Below, piece after piece: positions 37,076 through 45,133 of a stretch of 54,708 nt of DNA. The position numbers and the translations under genes were made by a program. Position 1 is the stretch's first letter, and the number at the start of each line of letters is the position of its first letter. The DNA comes from CAZWVI01 sp964637165 (GTDB lineage: Bacteria; Planctomycetota; UBA1135): assembly GCA_964637165.1 (NCBI GenBank), contig CAZWVI010000018.1, positions 1-54,708 of the forward strand, read 5' to 3'. The notes beneath the pieces were generated by a model. The model did not search any database. It had not been told where the DNA came from and saw nothing but the letters and a program-made list of their open reading frames with translations.

Positions 37076-37230
37076 CGCGACTACTCAAAGGGTATTAATT
37101 GAATTGGGTTTAACAAATCACCCAAATTGAAGTCAGGCCAATAACCCTTAAAGCTACGCACTCGCCAGCCCTTTGGAACGCCTGGCACTTACATCTGAAC
37201 TAGTGCAGGTATCAGTAGTCGCGGGTTTTT
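37076..37230 (+). ncRNA. Candidate structured RNA (three-way junction with U-tract)
   Basis: A 10-bp perfect closing helix (CGCGACTACT 37076-37085 with AGTAGTCGCG 37214-37223) encloses two arms. Arm one: AAGGGTATT (37088-37096) with AATAACCCTT (37140-37149, one bulged A), then AATTGGGT (37102-37109) with ACCCAAATT (37120-37128, one bulge). Arm two: CCTGGCACT (37181-37189) with AGTGCAGG (37202-37209, one bulge). An alternative helix GCCAG (37164-37168) with CTGGC (37182-37186) competes with arm two. GG and five T follow the closing helix. No known family was recognised (6S, tmRNA, RNase P, SRP and common riboswitch signatures are absent). Confidence 0.45.
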
Positions 37231-37281
37231 CATTTACAGGTTGTTCGATGAAGGAGCAAGAAAAATGAAATGATATTTCTG

Positions 37282-37319
37282 CTAATTGGACATTAGTTTT
37301 CCGTTCAATTAGACTTTTT
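37282..37319 (+). terminator. Terminator-like hairpin directly before a start codon
   Basis: CTAATTG (37282-37288) and CAATTAG (37306-37312) form a 7-bp perfect stem with a 17-base loop, followed by AC and five T at 37315-37319, 2 bases before ATG 37322. The stem is AT-rich and weak. It could end a transcript of the structured RNA upstream, or attenuate the next gene. Confidence 0.4.
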
Positions 37320-37321
37320 CA

Positions 37322-38701
37322 ATGCGCACTCATCGGTTGGTCGCAATTTTCGCAATTTTCTTGGCCAGTGCTTGGCTTTGGATTGGGGGTCCTCCGTTCA
37401 CCGATGGAGACTCCTGTCTTTATGCGGCAATGGGTCGCGACATGGCTGCCTCAGGAAATTGGGCGGCACCAACTTGGGCGCACAATGGAGTTGTTGAATT
37501 CTTTTATGAAAACCCGCCCGGGGCGATGTGGCTTAGTAGCCTATTCCAATACTTTTCCTTGGACGGCTTTAGTGGAAACTCTGCACCGCTACTTGCGAAT
37601 GTTTGGTGGCTTGGTTTGTTAGTGGCCTCGGTTTGGCGATTGGCGGGCGGCCGCCGTGGCGCCGGCGCGCTAGCGGTCTTCGCCTTAGTGCTCTGCCTGC
37701 CAGTCAGTAAATACGCTTTGCGCGCAAGCTTGGAAATCCCCTTTGCCGCTTGTGTGTGCGCCGCACTCGAAAGTTTGCGCGCGCGCCGCCGCCGTGGGGC
37801 AATCTTAGCTGGAATATTTTTCGCTGGCGCAATCCTATGCCGAGGAGTGTTCGGCCTAATGCTTCCATTGTTGTGGCTTGCAGATGCAAGAGTCGGCCAT
37901 CAACGACCCATGTCACGCGTTTTGTCGGCCAGCGTTCTTGGATTAAGTTTGGTGGTACTCTTTGATTTATTCCATCAACTACAAAGTGGTGGCCCAAGTT
38001 TTTGGGTGCAACATTTCGAACAACAAGTACTCCCGTCTTTACTAGGAACGGCAGCGCACCCCAACAGTGGCTCAACTTGGGCCTATTACGCTGGACGGCT
38101 GTTACTTTATTCCTCACCGTGGTGCTTACTTATTTTTTGGCGACTGCCAAGTCGTCTGCGCCGGATGCGTCCCGAAGTACCGTTGTGCATTTGGTGGATT
38201 GCGGTGGTTTATGTTGGCGCCGCGCTTGGACAACGCGAGGGCAGCCGTTATTTGTTCGCCGCCTGGCCAGCAGTAGCAATTTTGTTTTCAGCATTATGGC
38301 GAGAAGACTTTGAAGCAATTTCCGGCAAATGGAAGAAACGCATTAATGCACTTACTCCATTGTTGATTCCCATGTTGTTTTTCATTGGCAGTGCCTCGGC
38401 GATGCTTAACTGGAGGAATGACCCGTGGCAACAAAGCGCGCGCGCCCTCAACGAACGCGCAAGTTATGGCTGGGATCAAGGAGTGGCACCGACCTTATTT
38501 AGCAGTGACTTTTCTAAGCACGATGACCGCCTCAAACAATTCCTTCGTTGGCACTTAAACACTTGGGCTTTTCATTCTGCCGACCCTGAATTAGAAATCC
38601 AAAGACCAGCCTGGAAGGTGCGCCAACTTGACCTAAAAACTAAGGCTGCGGATTCCTATACTTTTTGGTGTCCGGTGATGGAAGCACAAGCTTTAAATTA
38701 A
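37322..38701 (+). CDS. GT39/ArnT-like membrane glycosyltransferase
   Basis: A 459-residue protein with about ten membrane helices. The first outside loop has FTDGDSCLYAAMGRDMAASG, the position where PMT/ArnT-type glycosyltransferases carry the catalytic acid, and NPPGAMWLSSLFQYF follows as in that group. These enzymes use polyprenyl-phosphate sugars on periplasmic acceptors. The acceptor is unknown; there is no lipid A gene nearby. No Shine-Dalgarno sequence is seen, and a terminator-like hairpin abuts the start. xthA follows 2 bp after the stop. Confidence 0.78.
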   Translation: MRTHRLVAIFAIFLASAWLWIGGPPFTDGDSCLYAAMGRDMAASGNWAAPTWAHNGVVEFFYENPPGAMWLSSLFQYFSLDGFSGNSAPLLANVWWLGLLVASVWRLAGGRRGAGALAVFALVLCLPVSKYALRASLEIPFAACVCAALESLRARRRRGAILAGIFFAGAILCRGVFGLMLPLLWLADARVGHQRPMSRVLSASVLGLSLVVLFDLFHQLQSGGPSFWVQHFEQQVLPSLLGTAAHPNSGSTWAYYAGRLLLYSSPWCLLIFWRLPSRLRRMRPEVPLCIWWIAVVYVGAALGQREGSRYLFAAWPAVAILFSALWREDFEAISGKWKKRINALTPLLIPMLFFIGSASAMLNWRNDPWQQSARALNERASYGWDQGVAPTLFSSDFSKHDDRLKQFLRWHLNTWAFHSADPELEIQRPAWKVRQLDLKTKAADSYTFWCPVMEAQALN

Positions 38702-38703
38702 AC

Positions 38704-39495
38704 ATGAAAATCGCAACTTGGAACTTGAACTCAATTCGCGCACGACTGCCGCGACTGTTGGCCGCGCTTGACCGTCATCAACCAGATTTATTGTGTGTTC
38801 AAGAAACTAAATCGATGGACGACAAGTTTCCCCACGAAGAGCTCGCGGCGGCCGGCTATGTAGCGGTTGCCCACGGGCAAAAAACTTATAACGGAGTTGC
38901 ATTCATCATGAAATCAGGTGCGGGCGAACTTGAAGATGTACGCCATGGTTTTGATGGCAACCCAATTCCTGAACAAGCGCGAGTGATTAGTGCCAAATTC
39001 AATGGCATTCAAATTGTCAACGCCTACATCGTCAATGGCAAAGAAGTCGGCGACCCTAAGTTTGAAATGAAAATGGAATGGTTATCTGCCTTTGACAAAT
39101 GGTTGCGCGCAGAGTTCGACCCGACTAAAGATTTTTTGATATGTGGTGATTTCAACATTACTCCTGACGACCGTGACGTTTGGGATGTTGATAAATGGCG
39201 CGATAAAGTTTTCTGCACTCAACAAGAACGTGCTTTTGTAAGTGGCCTCTATGATTGGGGTTTATATGACTTACAAAGAAAGTTTAGTCAAGATGAAGGA
39301 TTGTTTACTTGGTGGGATTACCGCGGAGGCTCGCATCCACGCAACTTGGGTCTACGCATTGACTTAATCCTAACTAACCAAGCGCTAGAAAAACGTTGTC
39401 GTAATTTCGAAGTTGACAAAGAAGAGCGCCGCAAATCTACTGGCGAAGGTGCCCCCAGTGATCACGCGCCGGTGCTGGTCGAATTTTCAGTCTGA
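38704..39495 (+). CDS. xthA: Exodeoxyribonuclease III
   Basis: AP endonuclease/3'-5' exonuclease for base-excision repair, 263 residues (E. coli 268). Catalytic blocks are complete: ATWNLNSIRAR (metal Asn), CVQETK (metal Glu), CGDFNITPDDRDVWD (Asp/Asn), and SDHAPVLVEF (Asp-His). The open frame starts upstream at 38665, but ATG 38704 gives the standard KIATWN beginning. It lies 2 bp after the GT39 stop and overlaps the convergent symporter by 34 bp. Confidence 0.97.
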   Translation: MKIATWNLNSIRARLPRLLAALDRHQPDLLCVQETKSMDDKFPHEELAAAGYVAVAHGQKTYNGVAFIMKSGAGELEDVRHGFDGNPIPEQARVISAKFNGIQIVNAYIVNGKEVGDPKFEMKMEWLSAFDKWLRAEFDPTKDFLICGDFNITPDDRDVWDVDKWRDKVFCTQQERAFVSGLYDWGLYDLQRKFSQDEGLFTWWDYRGGSHPRNLGLRIDLILTNQALEKRCRNFEVDKEERRKSTGEGAPSDHAPVLVEFSV

Positions 39496-40853
39496 TTCGC
39501 GCCCAGTAAGGCAATCATCAAAGCCACGCCAAAGGCGGGCACTAATTCGTAAATCAACGCCTTTAAACTTGGGGTGAAATACCAAATTAAAGTAATTGCG
39601 AAACCGCTGGCCATCGAGGTGAAGGCATAATTCGCGGCGACTTGGCCGCGCCATAACCTTACCAACAACAATGGTCCAAAGGCGGCACCGAGCGCACTCC
39701 AAGCGAACAACACCGAATCGAAAATCGATTTTTCAATATAGATTGCGGCCAGGATTGCCAACACTCCTACCACCACCACCGTCAGTCGATCGCTAAAGCG
39801 ACTGCGTTTTTGAGCGAGGTCATAACTAACCGATGATGCACATACCAATAGTTGGCTATCGGCCGTGGACATAATCGCCGAAAGAACAGCAGCAATAATT
39901 ACCCCCGCCAACACCGGCGAAAACAATTTGTTAGTAATTAACAACAGCACTGCTTCTTGATTGTCAATTTCATTTAAGACAGCATGCCCGCACCAACCAG
40001 CGACCAACATTCCACTATAAATTATTAATGCCCAAGCCAAGGATATCCATGTTCCTTGCCTAACTTCTGCACCGGTCCGCATGGCCATAAAACGATTTAC
40101 CACATGCGGCTGACCTGGGTATCCCAAACCAATCCCTAAAGTTCCAATTAAAAACCCAATCGCCGCGGGGCCTGATTTGCCGCGCCACCAGTCAAGTAAA
40201 ACAGGATTGTCGGCGGCCAGCAAACCATCGGCCATCCCTTGCCAGCCCCCGACATGCGTTAGCGCAACTGCCGGCACTAAAATTGCCGCGGCGGCCATCA
40301 CCAATCCTTGAATGAGGTCGGTAACTGATACCGCCCAAAAGCCACCGGTCATGGTGTACAACATCACGATGCCCCCGCCGGTAGTGATTGCGGCGACTTC
40401 ACCTACCCCTAAGGTTGCGGAAAAAGTCACTCCAGCGGCTTTGAATTGGCTGGCCACATAAACTCCCAGCGAGAGCAAAATGATAATTGAGGCCAGAATG
40501 CGCATTGGGCGGTGCTGGCCACACAAAAGTTCGGTAAGGGTGACGCTGTTTTCGCGGAGCGACAGAGCGCGCAGGCGATCCCCGATAAAAAACCAATTGA
40601 AGGCAAACCCCAGCATGCAGGCCGGAAGTAGCCAAATTGCCGACCAGCCCCAGGTGAAGGCCGCCCCCGAGACGCCGAGCAAGGTCCAAGCCGAGGAACT
40701 TGAGGCCGCCGAGGATATTGAGGCTACCCACGGGCCTAAGCCCCGCCCTCCTAGGTAGAAGTCGGAATCGCTGTGCGAGCGGCGCGAGGCCCATGCCCCG
40801 ACCGCCAATAGCAGCAGCTTGTAGACCACCAGAGTTATCACGAGGGAGCTCAC
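39462..40853 (-). CDS. Sodium/solute symporter, PutP-like
   Basis: A 463-residue SSS-family importer with about thirteen helices. SDSDFYLGGRGLGPWVASIS, ASSSSAWTLLGVSGAAF, MTGGFWAVSVTDLIQGLVM, GLGYPGQPHVVNRFMA and ILSAIMSTADSQLLVCAS are the sodium/proline symporter pattern, including the Ser/Thr sodium-site helix. Proline is the likely substrate by resemblance only. No proline dehydrogenase gene is present. The C-terminus overlaps xthA by 34 bp. Confidence 0.88.
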   Translation of the reverse strand: MSSLVITLVVYKLLLLAVGAWASRRSHSDSDFYLGGRGLGPWVASISSAASSSSAWTLLGVSGAAFTWGWSAIWLLPACMLGFAFNWFFIGDRLRALSLRENSVTLTELLCGQHRPMRILASIIILLSLGVYVASQFKAAGVTFSATLGVGEVAAITTGGGIVMLYTMTGGFWAVSVTDLIQGLVMAAAAILVPAVALTHVGGWQGMADGLLAADNPVLLDWWRGKSGPAAIGFLIGTLGIGLGYPGQPHVVNRFMAMRTGAEVRQGTWISLAWALIIYSGMLVAGWCGHAVLNEIDNQEAVLLLITNKLFSPVLAGVIIAAVLSAIMSTADSQLLVCASSVSYDLAQKRSRFSDRLTVVVVGVLAILAAIYIEKSIFDSVLFAWSALGAAFGPLLLVRLWRGQVAANYAFTSMASGFAITLIWYFTPSLKALIYELVPAFGVALMIALLGANQTENSTSTGA

Positions 40854-40898
40854 AGCTACACCTTAGGCATATTGGCCGCCTTTTCTAGGAGTTTTCGC

Positions 40899-40932
40899 AA
40901 GGAAGTTGCTTTTCATCTAAAGGAAGTTGCTT
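40899..40932 (+). repeat. 13-bp direct repeat, 21-bp period
   Basis: AAGGAAGTTGCTT occurs at 40899-40911 and again at 40920-40932. The 21-bp spacing is two DNA turns, as expected of paired sites for one DNA-binding protein. It lies in the 159-bp interval before the pseudopilin gene. Confidence 0.5.
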
Positions 40933-40983
40933 ATTGCTCCGACAAAGCAATAGGGCCGAGAACCGGCTCAGGATAAATAATCC
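40930..40983 (+). other. Three consecutive hairpins in the pseudopilin leader
   Basis: Hairpin 1: TATTGCT (40932-40938) with AGCAATA (40946-40952), loop CCGACAA. Hairpin 2: GGGCCG (40953-40958) with CGGCTC (40964-40969, one G-T pair), loop AGAAC. Hairpin 3: GGAT (40971-40974) with ATCC (40980-40983), loop AAATA. Hairpin 1 can extend into bases of hairpin 2, so they may compete. It does not match the c-di-GMP-I riboswitch consensus. Confidence 0.4.
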
Positions 40984-41012
40984 CCTAAACCCAAAAGAAA
41001 CTAGAAATAACC

Positions 41013-41501
41013 ATGCAAACCAAGAAAAACGCAGGCTTCACCATTGTCGAGATGCTCATTGTTGTGACCATCCTTGCAATGCTCGCCGGAATCCTAATCC
41101 CAGTGCTAGAAGATAGCGCATCATCATCACGCGACGCTCGCCGCGCTGCAGACCTCAAATCGGTCTCCTCAGCACTCGAGGCTTACAAGCGCGTAAACGG
41201 CTCCTTCCCTACCACTGCTGGCGCATGGTCGGTTGAAGATGGAACAGCTGGCGACTACGGTGCAGCAGGTTACATCGCAAGTTTGGTTCCTGACTTCTTG
41301 CCAGCACTACCATCAGATCCAGATGATTCAACCAACTTCGGTATCGATGGCTACGCCTACCGCTCCGATGGCACCGACTTCAAATTCATTGCCAAGAATA
41401 CTCCTGAATCTTTCCCTGCCGGAAACCCGTTCTACGATAGCAACGTAGAAGGTGCCGCAACCAACTGGCAAGTCTCCTCCTCGGGCGGCTACGGCTGGTA
41501 A
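41013..41501 (+). CDS. Orphan type II secretion/type IV pseudopilin (GspG-like)
   Basis: A 162-residue prepilin. KKNAGFTIVEMLIVVTILAM has the prepilin-peptidase site (after Gly), Phe+1 and Glu+5, followed by the hydrophobic assembly helix (to about residue 30). The C-terminal domain has SALEAYKRVNGSFPTT and YAYRSDGTDFKF segments as in GspG-type major pseudopilins. No secretion ATPase, platform protein or prepilin peptidase gene lies nearby, so it must use machinery encoded elsewhere. It has its own terminator, and a repeat- and hairpin-rich leader, which suggest high or tightly controlled single-gene expression. Confidence 0.9.
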   Translation: MQTKKNAGFTIVEMLIVVTILAMLAGILIPVLEDSASSSRDARRAADLKSVSSALEAYKRVNGSFPTTAGAWSVEDGTAGDYGAAGYIASLVPDFLPALPSDPDDSTNFGIDGYAYRSDGTDFKFIAKNTPESFPAGNPFYDSNVEGAATNWQVSSSGGYGW

Positions 41502-41528
41502 GCCCACCTAAGCACGACCCAACTTCCA

Positions 41529-41560
41529 AGCGTCGCTTCCTTCAAAGCGGCGCTCTTTTT
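41529..41560 (+). terminator. Rho-independent terminator after the pseudopilin gene
   Basis: AGCGTCGCTT (41529-41538) pairs with AAGCGGCGCT (41545-41554) with one G-T pair, followed by C and five T (41556-41560). Confidence 0.9.
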
Positions 41561-41574
41561 CTTATGCTGTGGGT

Positions 41575-42798
41575 ATGTTGTTAGCGACCTTACTGTTGAA
41601 CTTTGCGGCCCAGCCAGCCCAAGAAAATGGCACCGATGTCATCACCCTTACTTCTGGGAAAAAAATAACCGGAGTATTGCTAGTCGTTAATGATGAGGAA
41701 GTGGTGCTTGGCAATGGCAGTAAACGTAAAAGTTATCCGCGCAAAAAAGTTGCTGAAGTTAGTGGTCCGCGTGCCGACTATTCTGAATATATTGAAAAGT
41801 TAAACGCCTTGTTCGCTGATGGACTTAGCGCGCAGGCCGCGACCGATCTTGCCGCATGGGCAGCTGACCACGGATTTACCCGCGATGTGCAATTATTGAA
41901 CCTTGCAGCTCTCAGCGTTGATGCGGATTTTGAAGCCGCCCACCTTGCCCTTGGACACAAACTAATAAGTGGCAAATGGAAAGCTAAAAACAACCGCGGC
42001 ACGCGCGTCAGTTGGAGTAAGGTCATTGAACAACATAGTGAATTTAGCAAGGGCTGGGAAGTAACTACTTCTCACTTTGAAATTGTTGCGGGATGCAATC
42101 TTCAGCAAGTAGTTTTGGCCGGCGTTGAACTCGAACAGTTATACGCAACTTTTTATCAGCAGTTTCAAATGGCTGGTGGGTTTTTCGAATTGCAACAACC
42201 GATTAAAGTGCATATTTACCAATCCCACAAGGCCTTTCCTTCCATTTCAAATAACGGTGACGCCTACTGGGATAATGCGCCGCGGATTTTAGTTTCTTAT
42301 ATAAATAATGCCGGTGAGCCGTCGCGCCTCCTACACGAGGCTTGTCATGCAATCATGGAAATGAGTGCGCGCGAGTTGGGGCGCAAACAGGCCAACTTCC
42401 CAGGTTGGTTACTCGAAGGGATTGCGACCTGGATGGAACATGTATTTACTGGGGAGGCTGGGGCGCCAAATTTTGACCCACAGCGATGCGACGTGGAGAA
42501 ATTTAAATTGCACCACAATGCCAATAAACCCGATTCGCTAACACGAGTCTTGAATTACGGACTCGGTGACTTCTTGTCATCAACTGGCCAACATCGCCGC
42601 TATGCCCAGTCCTACTCCTTGGTGCATTTTTTCATGACATCTGACTTTGAAGACGTACACCAACAATTTATGGGTTTTTTAAGTTCAGCGTGGGATGGCA
42701 AAGGCTCAACCTCGCACTTCAAAAAATCTTTCGGCAAAAAACTCGACAAGCTAGAAGAAGCTTGGATTGAGTTTGTTGAAAAAATTGCGACCCAGTAG
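41575..42798 (+). CDS. Exported gluzincin-type metalloprotease (DUF1570-like)
   Basis: A 407-residue protein with a signal-like start (LLATLLLNFAAQPAQ). The HExxH zinc motif is HEACH (His254 first), and Glu in GWLLEGIATWMEH is the likely third ligand, as in peptidase MA/DUF1570 proteins common in Planctomycetota. The N-terminal region has TLTSGKKITGVLLVVNDEEVV, a short beta repeat found before such domains. GTG 41569, two codons earlier, is an alternative start; both are within 15 bases of the preceding terminator, so any leader is very short. Confidence 0.75.
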   Translation: MLLATLLLNFAAQPAQENGTDVITLTSGKKITGVLLVVNDEEVVLGNGSKRKSYPRKKVAEVSGPRADYSEYIEKLNALFADGLSAQAATDLAAWAADHGFTRDVQLLNLAALSVDADFEAAHLALGHKLISGKWKAKNNRGTRVSWSKVIEQHSEFSKGWEVTTSHFEIVAGCNLQQVVLAGVELEQLYATFYQQFQMAGGFFELQQPIKVHIYQSHKAFPSISNNGDAYWDNAPRILVSYINNAGEPSRLLHEACHAIMEMSARELGRKQANFPGWLLEGIATWMEHVFTGEAGAPNFDPQRCDVEKFKLHHNANKPDSLTRVLNYGLGDFLSSTGQHRRYAQSYSLVHFFMTSDFEDVHQQFMGFLSSAWDGKGSTSHFKKSFGKKLDKLEEAWIEFVEKIATQ

Positions 42799-42813
42799 AT
42801 CGCACAATATCGC

Positions 42814-43353
42814 CTAACCTTTTAAAAAGGCGACTTTCTCAATTGGGGTCCAAGCATCCAAATCAGGATGCCAAACCATTGCCAGTTTATTGCCAAGTTC
42901 GTGCGCACGGGCACGCAAACTGCTCAGCGTTAACGGTCCTTCGGGGTCGCCACCAGACACAACGATGTACCACCCGTGGGCTGCTAGAGCGTCATTACTC
43001 TTTGCAGTTATTTGAGAATCAACCGCTGGGTTTACTGTTGAATCTGCAGATGGGCTTGTTGAAGATTCAGCCGTCGGGCTTGTTGCCTGAGCTGACGCGG
43101 CCGGCTCAACAGTTTCTAGCGGCTTGGCCAATTGCTCCTCCATCCATTGCATTCGCCGCAACATACGTTCACGCTCAAGATCAGGAATGAATGCCAACAC
43201 TGGGAGGCATAACACCCCGAAGAAAACTCCGATAACAAACCAAAGCAGAGGTCTTCGACCCCGTTGTTGGGCGAGCATTGCTACGACTATTGCCAACAGA
43301 AGTTGGATGACGTAGGCGAGGGGTCCGAATTGGGCAGCTAGAGCTTCAGGCAC
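42814..43353 (-). CDS. Membrane protein with C-terminal GYF_2-like domain
   Basis: A 179-residue protein. Two hydrophobic segments (about 9-27 and 34-53) anchor it; a cytoplasmic linker rich in Ser, Thr, Pro and Ala follows (about 75-120). Residues about 127-178 match the GYF_2 pattern: GWYIVVSGGDPEGPLTLSSL followed by VWHPDLDAWTPIEKV. Such domains occur beside membrane segments in bacterial proteins of unknown role and probably bind peptides. Not clearly linked to neighbours. Confidence 0.72.
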   Translation of the reverse strand: MPEALAAQFGPLAYVIQLLLAIVVAMLAQQRGRRPLLWFVIGVFFGVLCLPVLAFIPDLERERMLRRMQWMEEQLAKPLETVEPAASAQATSPTAESSTSPSADSTVNPAVDSQITAKSNDALAAHGWYIVVSGGDPEGPLTLSSLRARAHELGNKLAMVWHPDLDAWTPIEKVAFLKG

Positions 43354-43371
43354 AGTGAGATTCTAACTTGG

Positions 43372-43406
43372 CAAAAAAATCGCTGAGTGAAATAATTCAC
43401 TCAGCG
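43372..43406 (-). terminator. Rho-independent terminator, minus strand
   Basis: CGCTGAGTGAA (43381-43391) and TTCACTCAGCG (43396-43406) form an 11-bp perfect stem with loop ATAA. On the minus strand it is followed by A and seven T (43379-43373), so it ends the minus-strand transcript from nadA. The rest of 43354-43538 holds no gene. Confidence 0.93.
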
Positions 43407-43538
43407 TAAATGACTTTGAAAGGGCATTAAACCCAAGCATCCCCACGATGCGTTAAAAACACTCACTACCAACGTAAATGAGCTTCAAAGGTCACAAAAA
43501 GAGGGTTGGCGACTTAATAATCACGTTTTTTTTTGAAA

Positions 43539-44498
43539 TTATCCCAAAATTTCCAACATTCGCTTCAGGGATTTTTCAGCCCCTTCACGTAACTCCCCTG
43601 AAACACTAACCTTAGGTCCGCGCTCCTGGAGACATTGCCAAAGTTTTTCGGGCGTATTTAATTGCATATAGGGACACAAGTTGCAGGCACAACTTGCCCC
43701 GGGCGCGGGTATGTAGGTGTTTTGCGGAGCTTCCTTCTCAAAACGATAGATCATATTGCCCTCGGTGCCGACTATGAAGGTTTTGCCATGAGCCGCTTTT
43801 ACGAGGCTTAACATACCCGCCGTTCCAAGAATGTGGTCGCTAGCGTCGCGCACTCGCTTGGGACATTCTGGGTGACTGATGGTGATTGCCCCGGGATTTT
43901 CATTCTGTAAGTCAACCAGGGTGTCCACCGAAAACAATTCATGGACTTCACAAGCGCCATTCCAGAGGATCATTTCGCGGCCAGTAGTTTCATTTAACCA
44001 GCCCCCTAAATGCATATCCGGCACGAACAAGATTGGCTCGTCTTTGGGAATACTGTCAATCACAGCACGCGCATTGCCACTAGTGCAAATCACGTCAACG
44101 GCGGCTTTTACTGCGGCACTGCAATTCACGTAGGCGACCGTGGTTGGCCGCTTCCCCAACTTAGTGGTCATGTGCTCTTGATAGCGGAGCAGGTCGTCGG
44201 CCTTACATGAGTCGGCCAAAGAACATCCGGCCTCCATGTCAGGCACAAAAACTTCAGCCTGCGGACACAAAATACTCGCAGTTTCGGCCATGAAATGAAC
44301 ACCGCAAAAACAAATCGCAGCGGGTTGTTCGCTGGCGGCCTTGCGCGCGAGCTCTAAAGAATCGCCAACAAAGTGGGCGGCTTCTTGCAAAAATCCCTCT
44401 TGGTAACTATGTGCCAAAATAAGGATGCCATTTTCGGTGGCCCAGTTGCGGATTTCCTCTGGTGAAGGAACGTCTAGCTGCGGTTGTTCGGTGGTCAT
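43539..44498 (-). CDS. nadA: Quinolinate synthase A
   Basis: NAD synthesis enzyme that condenses iminoaspartate with dihydroxyacetone phosphate to quinolinate using a [4Fe-4S] cluster. The 319 residues carry the three-repeat plan: HSYQEGFLQEAAHFVGDSLE, MHLGGWLNETTGR and the ACNLCPYM segment. Cluster cysteines are likely those in CSAAVKAAVD or the nearby CTSGNA, and CPYM. nadB and nadC are not in the window. rsmJ lies 38 bp upstream on the same strand, and a strong terminator follows. Confidence 0.95.
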   Translation of the reverse strand: MTTEQPQLDVPSPEEIRNWATENGILILAHSYQEGFLQEAAHFVGDSLELARKAASEQPAAICFCGVHFMAETASILCPQAEVFVPDMEAGCSLADSCKADDLLRYQEHMTTKLGKRPTTVAYVNCSAAVKAAVDVICTSGNARAVIDSIPKDEPILFVPDMHLGGWLNETTGREMILWNGACEVHELFSVDTLVDLQNENPGAITISHPECPKRVRDASDHILGTAGMLSLVKAAHGKTFIVGTEGNMIYRFEKEAPQNTYIPAPGASCACNLCPYMQLNTPEKLWQCLQERGPKVSVSGELREGAEKSLKRMLEILG

Positions 44499-44536
44499 GA
44501 TGTCAATTAGGGACCAGGTTATTTTATCTTAATCAC

Positions 44537-45130
44537 CTAATTTGGCAGGTAAATGTCAAAGCGGGTGGTTTTGCCTCGGTGGGCGTGATGCACTCCGAGA
44601 TGCAATGGTTCACTTTTGGCCGGTCGCTTTATCACCACTCGTTTGACCGCTTGGGACAAGGCGATTTTCGCCAATTCTTGGGAATCGGGGTCATTCCCCA
44701 CTAATTCGCGCAACTCGCGAAGCTCTTGTTTCACCAAGGCTGATTTTTTTCGCGGCGGATGCATTGGGTCTAAGTAAATAACATCGGGTGTGAAAACGCT
44801 TGTCAAAGACTTCAACTCGGTTATGGCGTTGGCGTGTTGAAATTGCAATCGACCACCAAGCGCTTGCGCCGTTTCTGGATGAGCTTCGGCGGCCGCAAGA
44901 GCTTTTTGCAAGTCTGCAAATATTTGCGAATTTCTTTCTAGAGCCAGGACTTCACAACCGAGACTTGCTAAGAGAAATGCATCGCGACCTAAACCGGCAG
45001 TGCAATCTAAAACTCGCGGCAAAGTTGCACCACTTTTTATTCCGACCGCGCGCGAAACTGCTTGGCCACGACCGCCTCCGTGCCGGCGACGCCAACCTAG
45101 CGTTCCCGAAACAAAATCAATCTTTGGCAT
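44537..45130 (-). CDS. rsmJ: 16S rRNA guanine-N2 methyltransferase RsmJ-like
   Basis: Predicted S-adenosylmethionine-dependent methyltransferase that modifies G1516 of 16S rRNA in E. coli. It has WRRRHGGGRGQAVSRAVG near its start, DCTAGLGRDAFLLASLGCEV (cofactor Gly loop), and the DPMHPPRKKSALVKQELREL catalytic block typical of RsmJ. At 197 residues it is shorter than E. coli RsmJ (250); the missing part is the N-terminal region before the substrate-binding stretch, so this may be a trimmed version. Its ATG lies 3 bp after the cytochrome-porin stop, so it may be read through from that operon. Confidence 0.85.
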   Translation of the reverse strand: MPKIDFVSGTLGWRRRHGGGRGQAVSRAVGIKSGATLPRVLDCTAGLGRDAFLLASLGCEVLALERNSQIFADLQKALAAAEAHPETAQALGGRLQFQHANAITELKSLTSVFTPDVIYLDPMHPPRKKSALVKQELRELRELVGNDPDSQELAKIALSQAVKRVVIKRPAKSEPLHLGVHHAHRGKTTRFDIYLPN

Positions 45131-45133
45131 TTC

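Noticed and set aside
37076..37230. Assignment of the structured RNA as 6S RNA, tmRNA, SRP RNA or RNase P
   Set aside because: No large central bubble with single long hairpin, no tRNA-like end, no GGAAG-type SRP loop, and no conserved RNase P core were found.
40930..41012. c-di-GMP riboswitch before the pseudopilin
   Set aside because: The GCAAA-type junction and tetraloop-receptor consensus of GEMM-I are not present despite the suggestive gene context.
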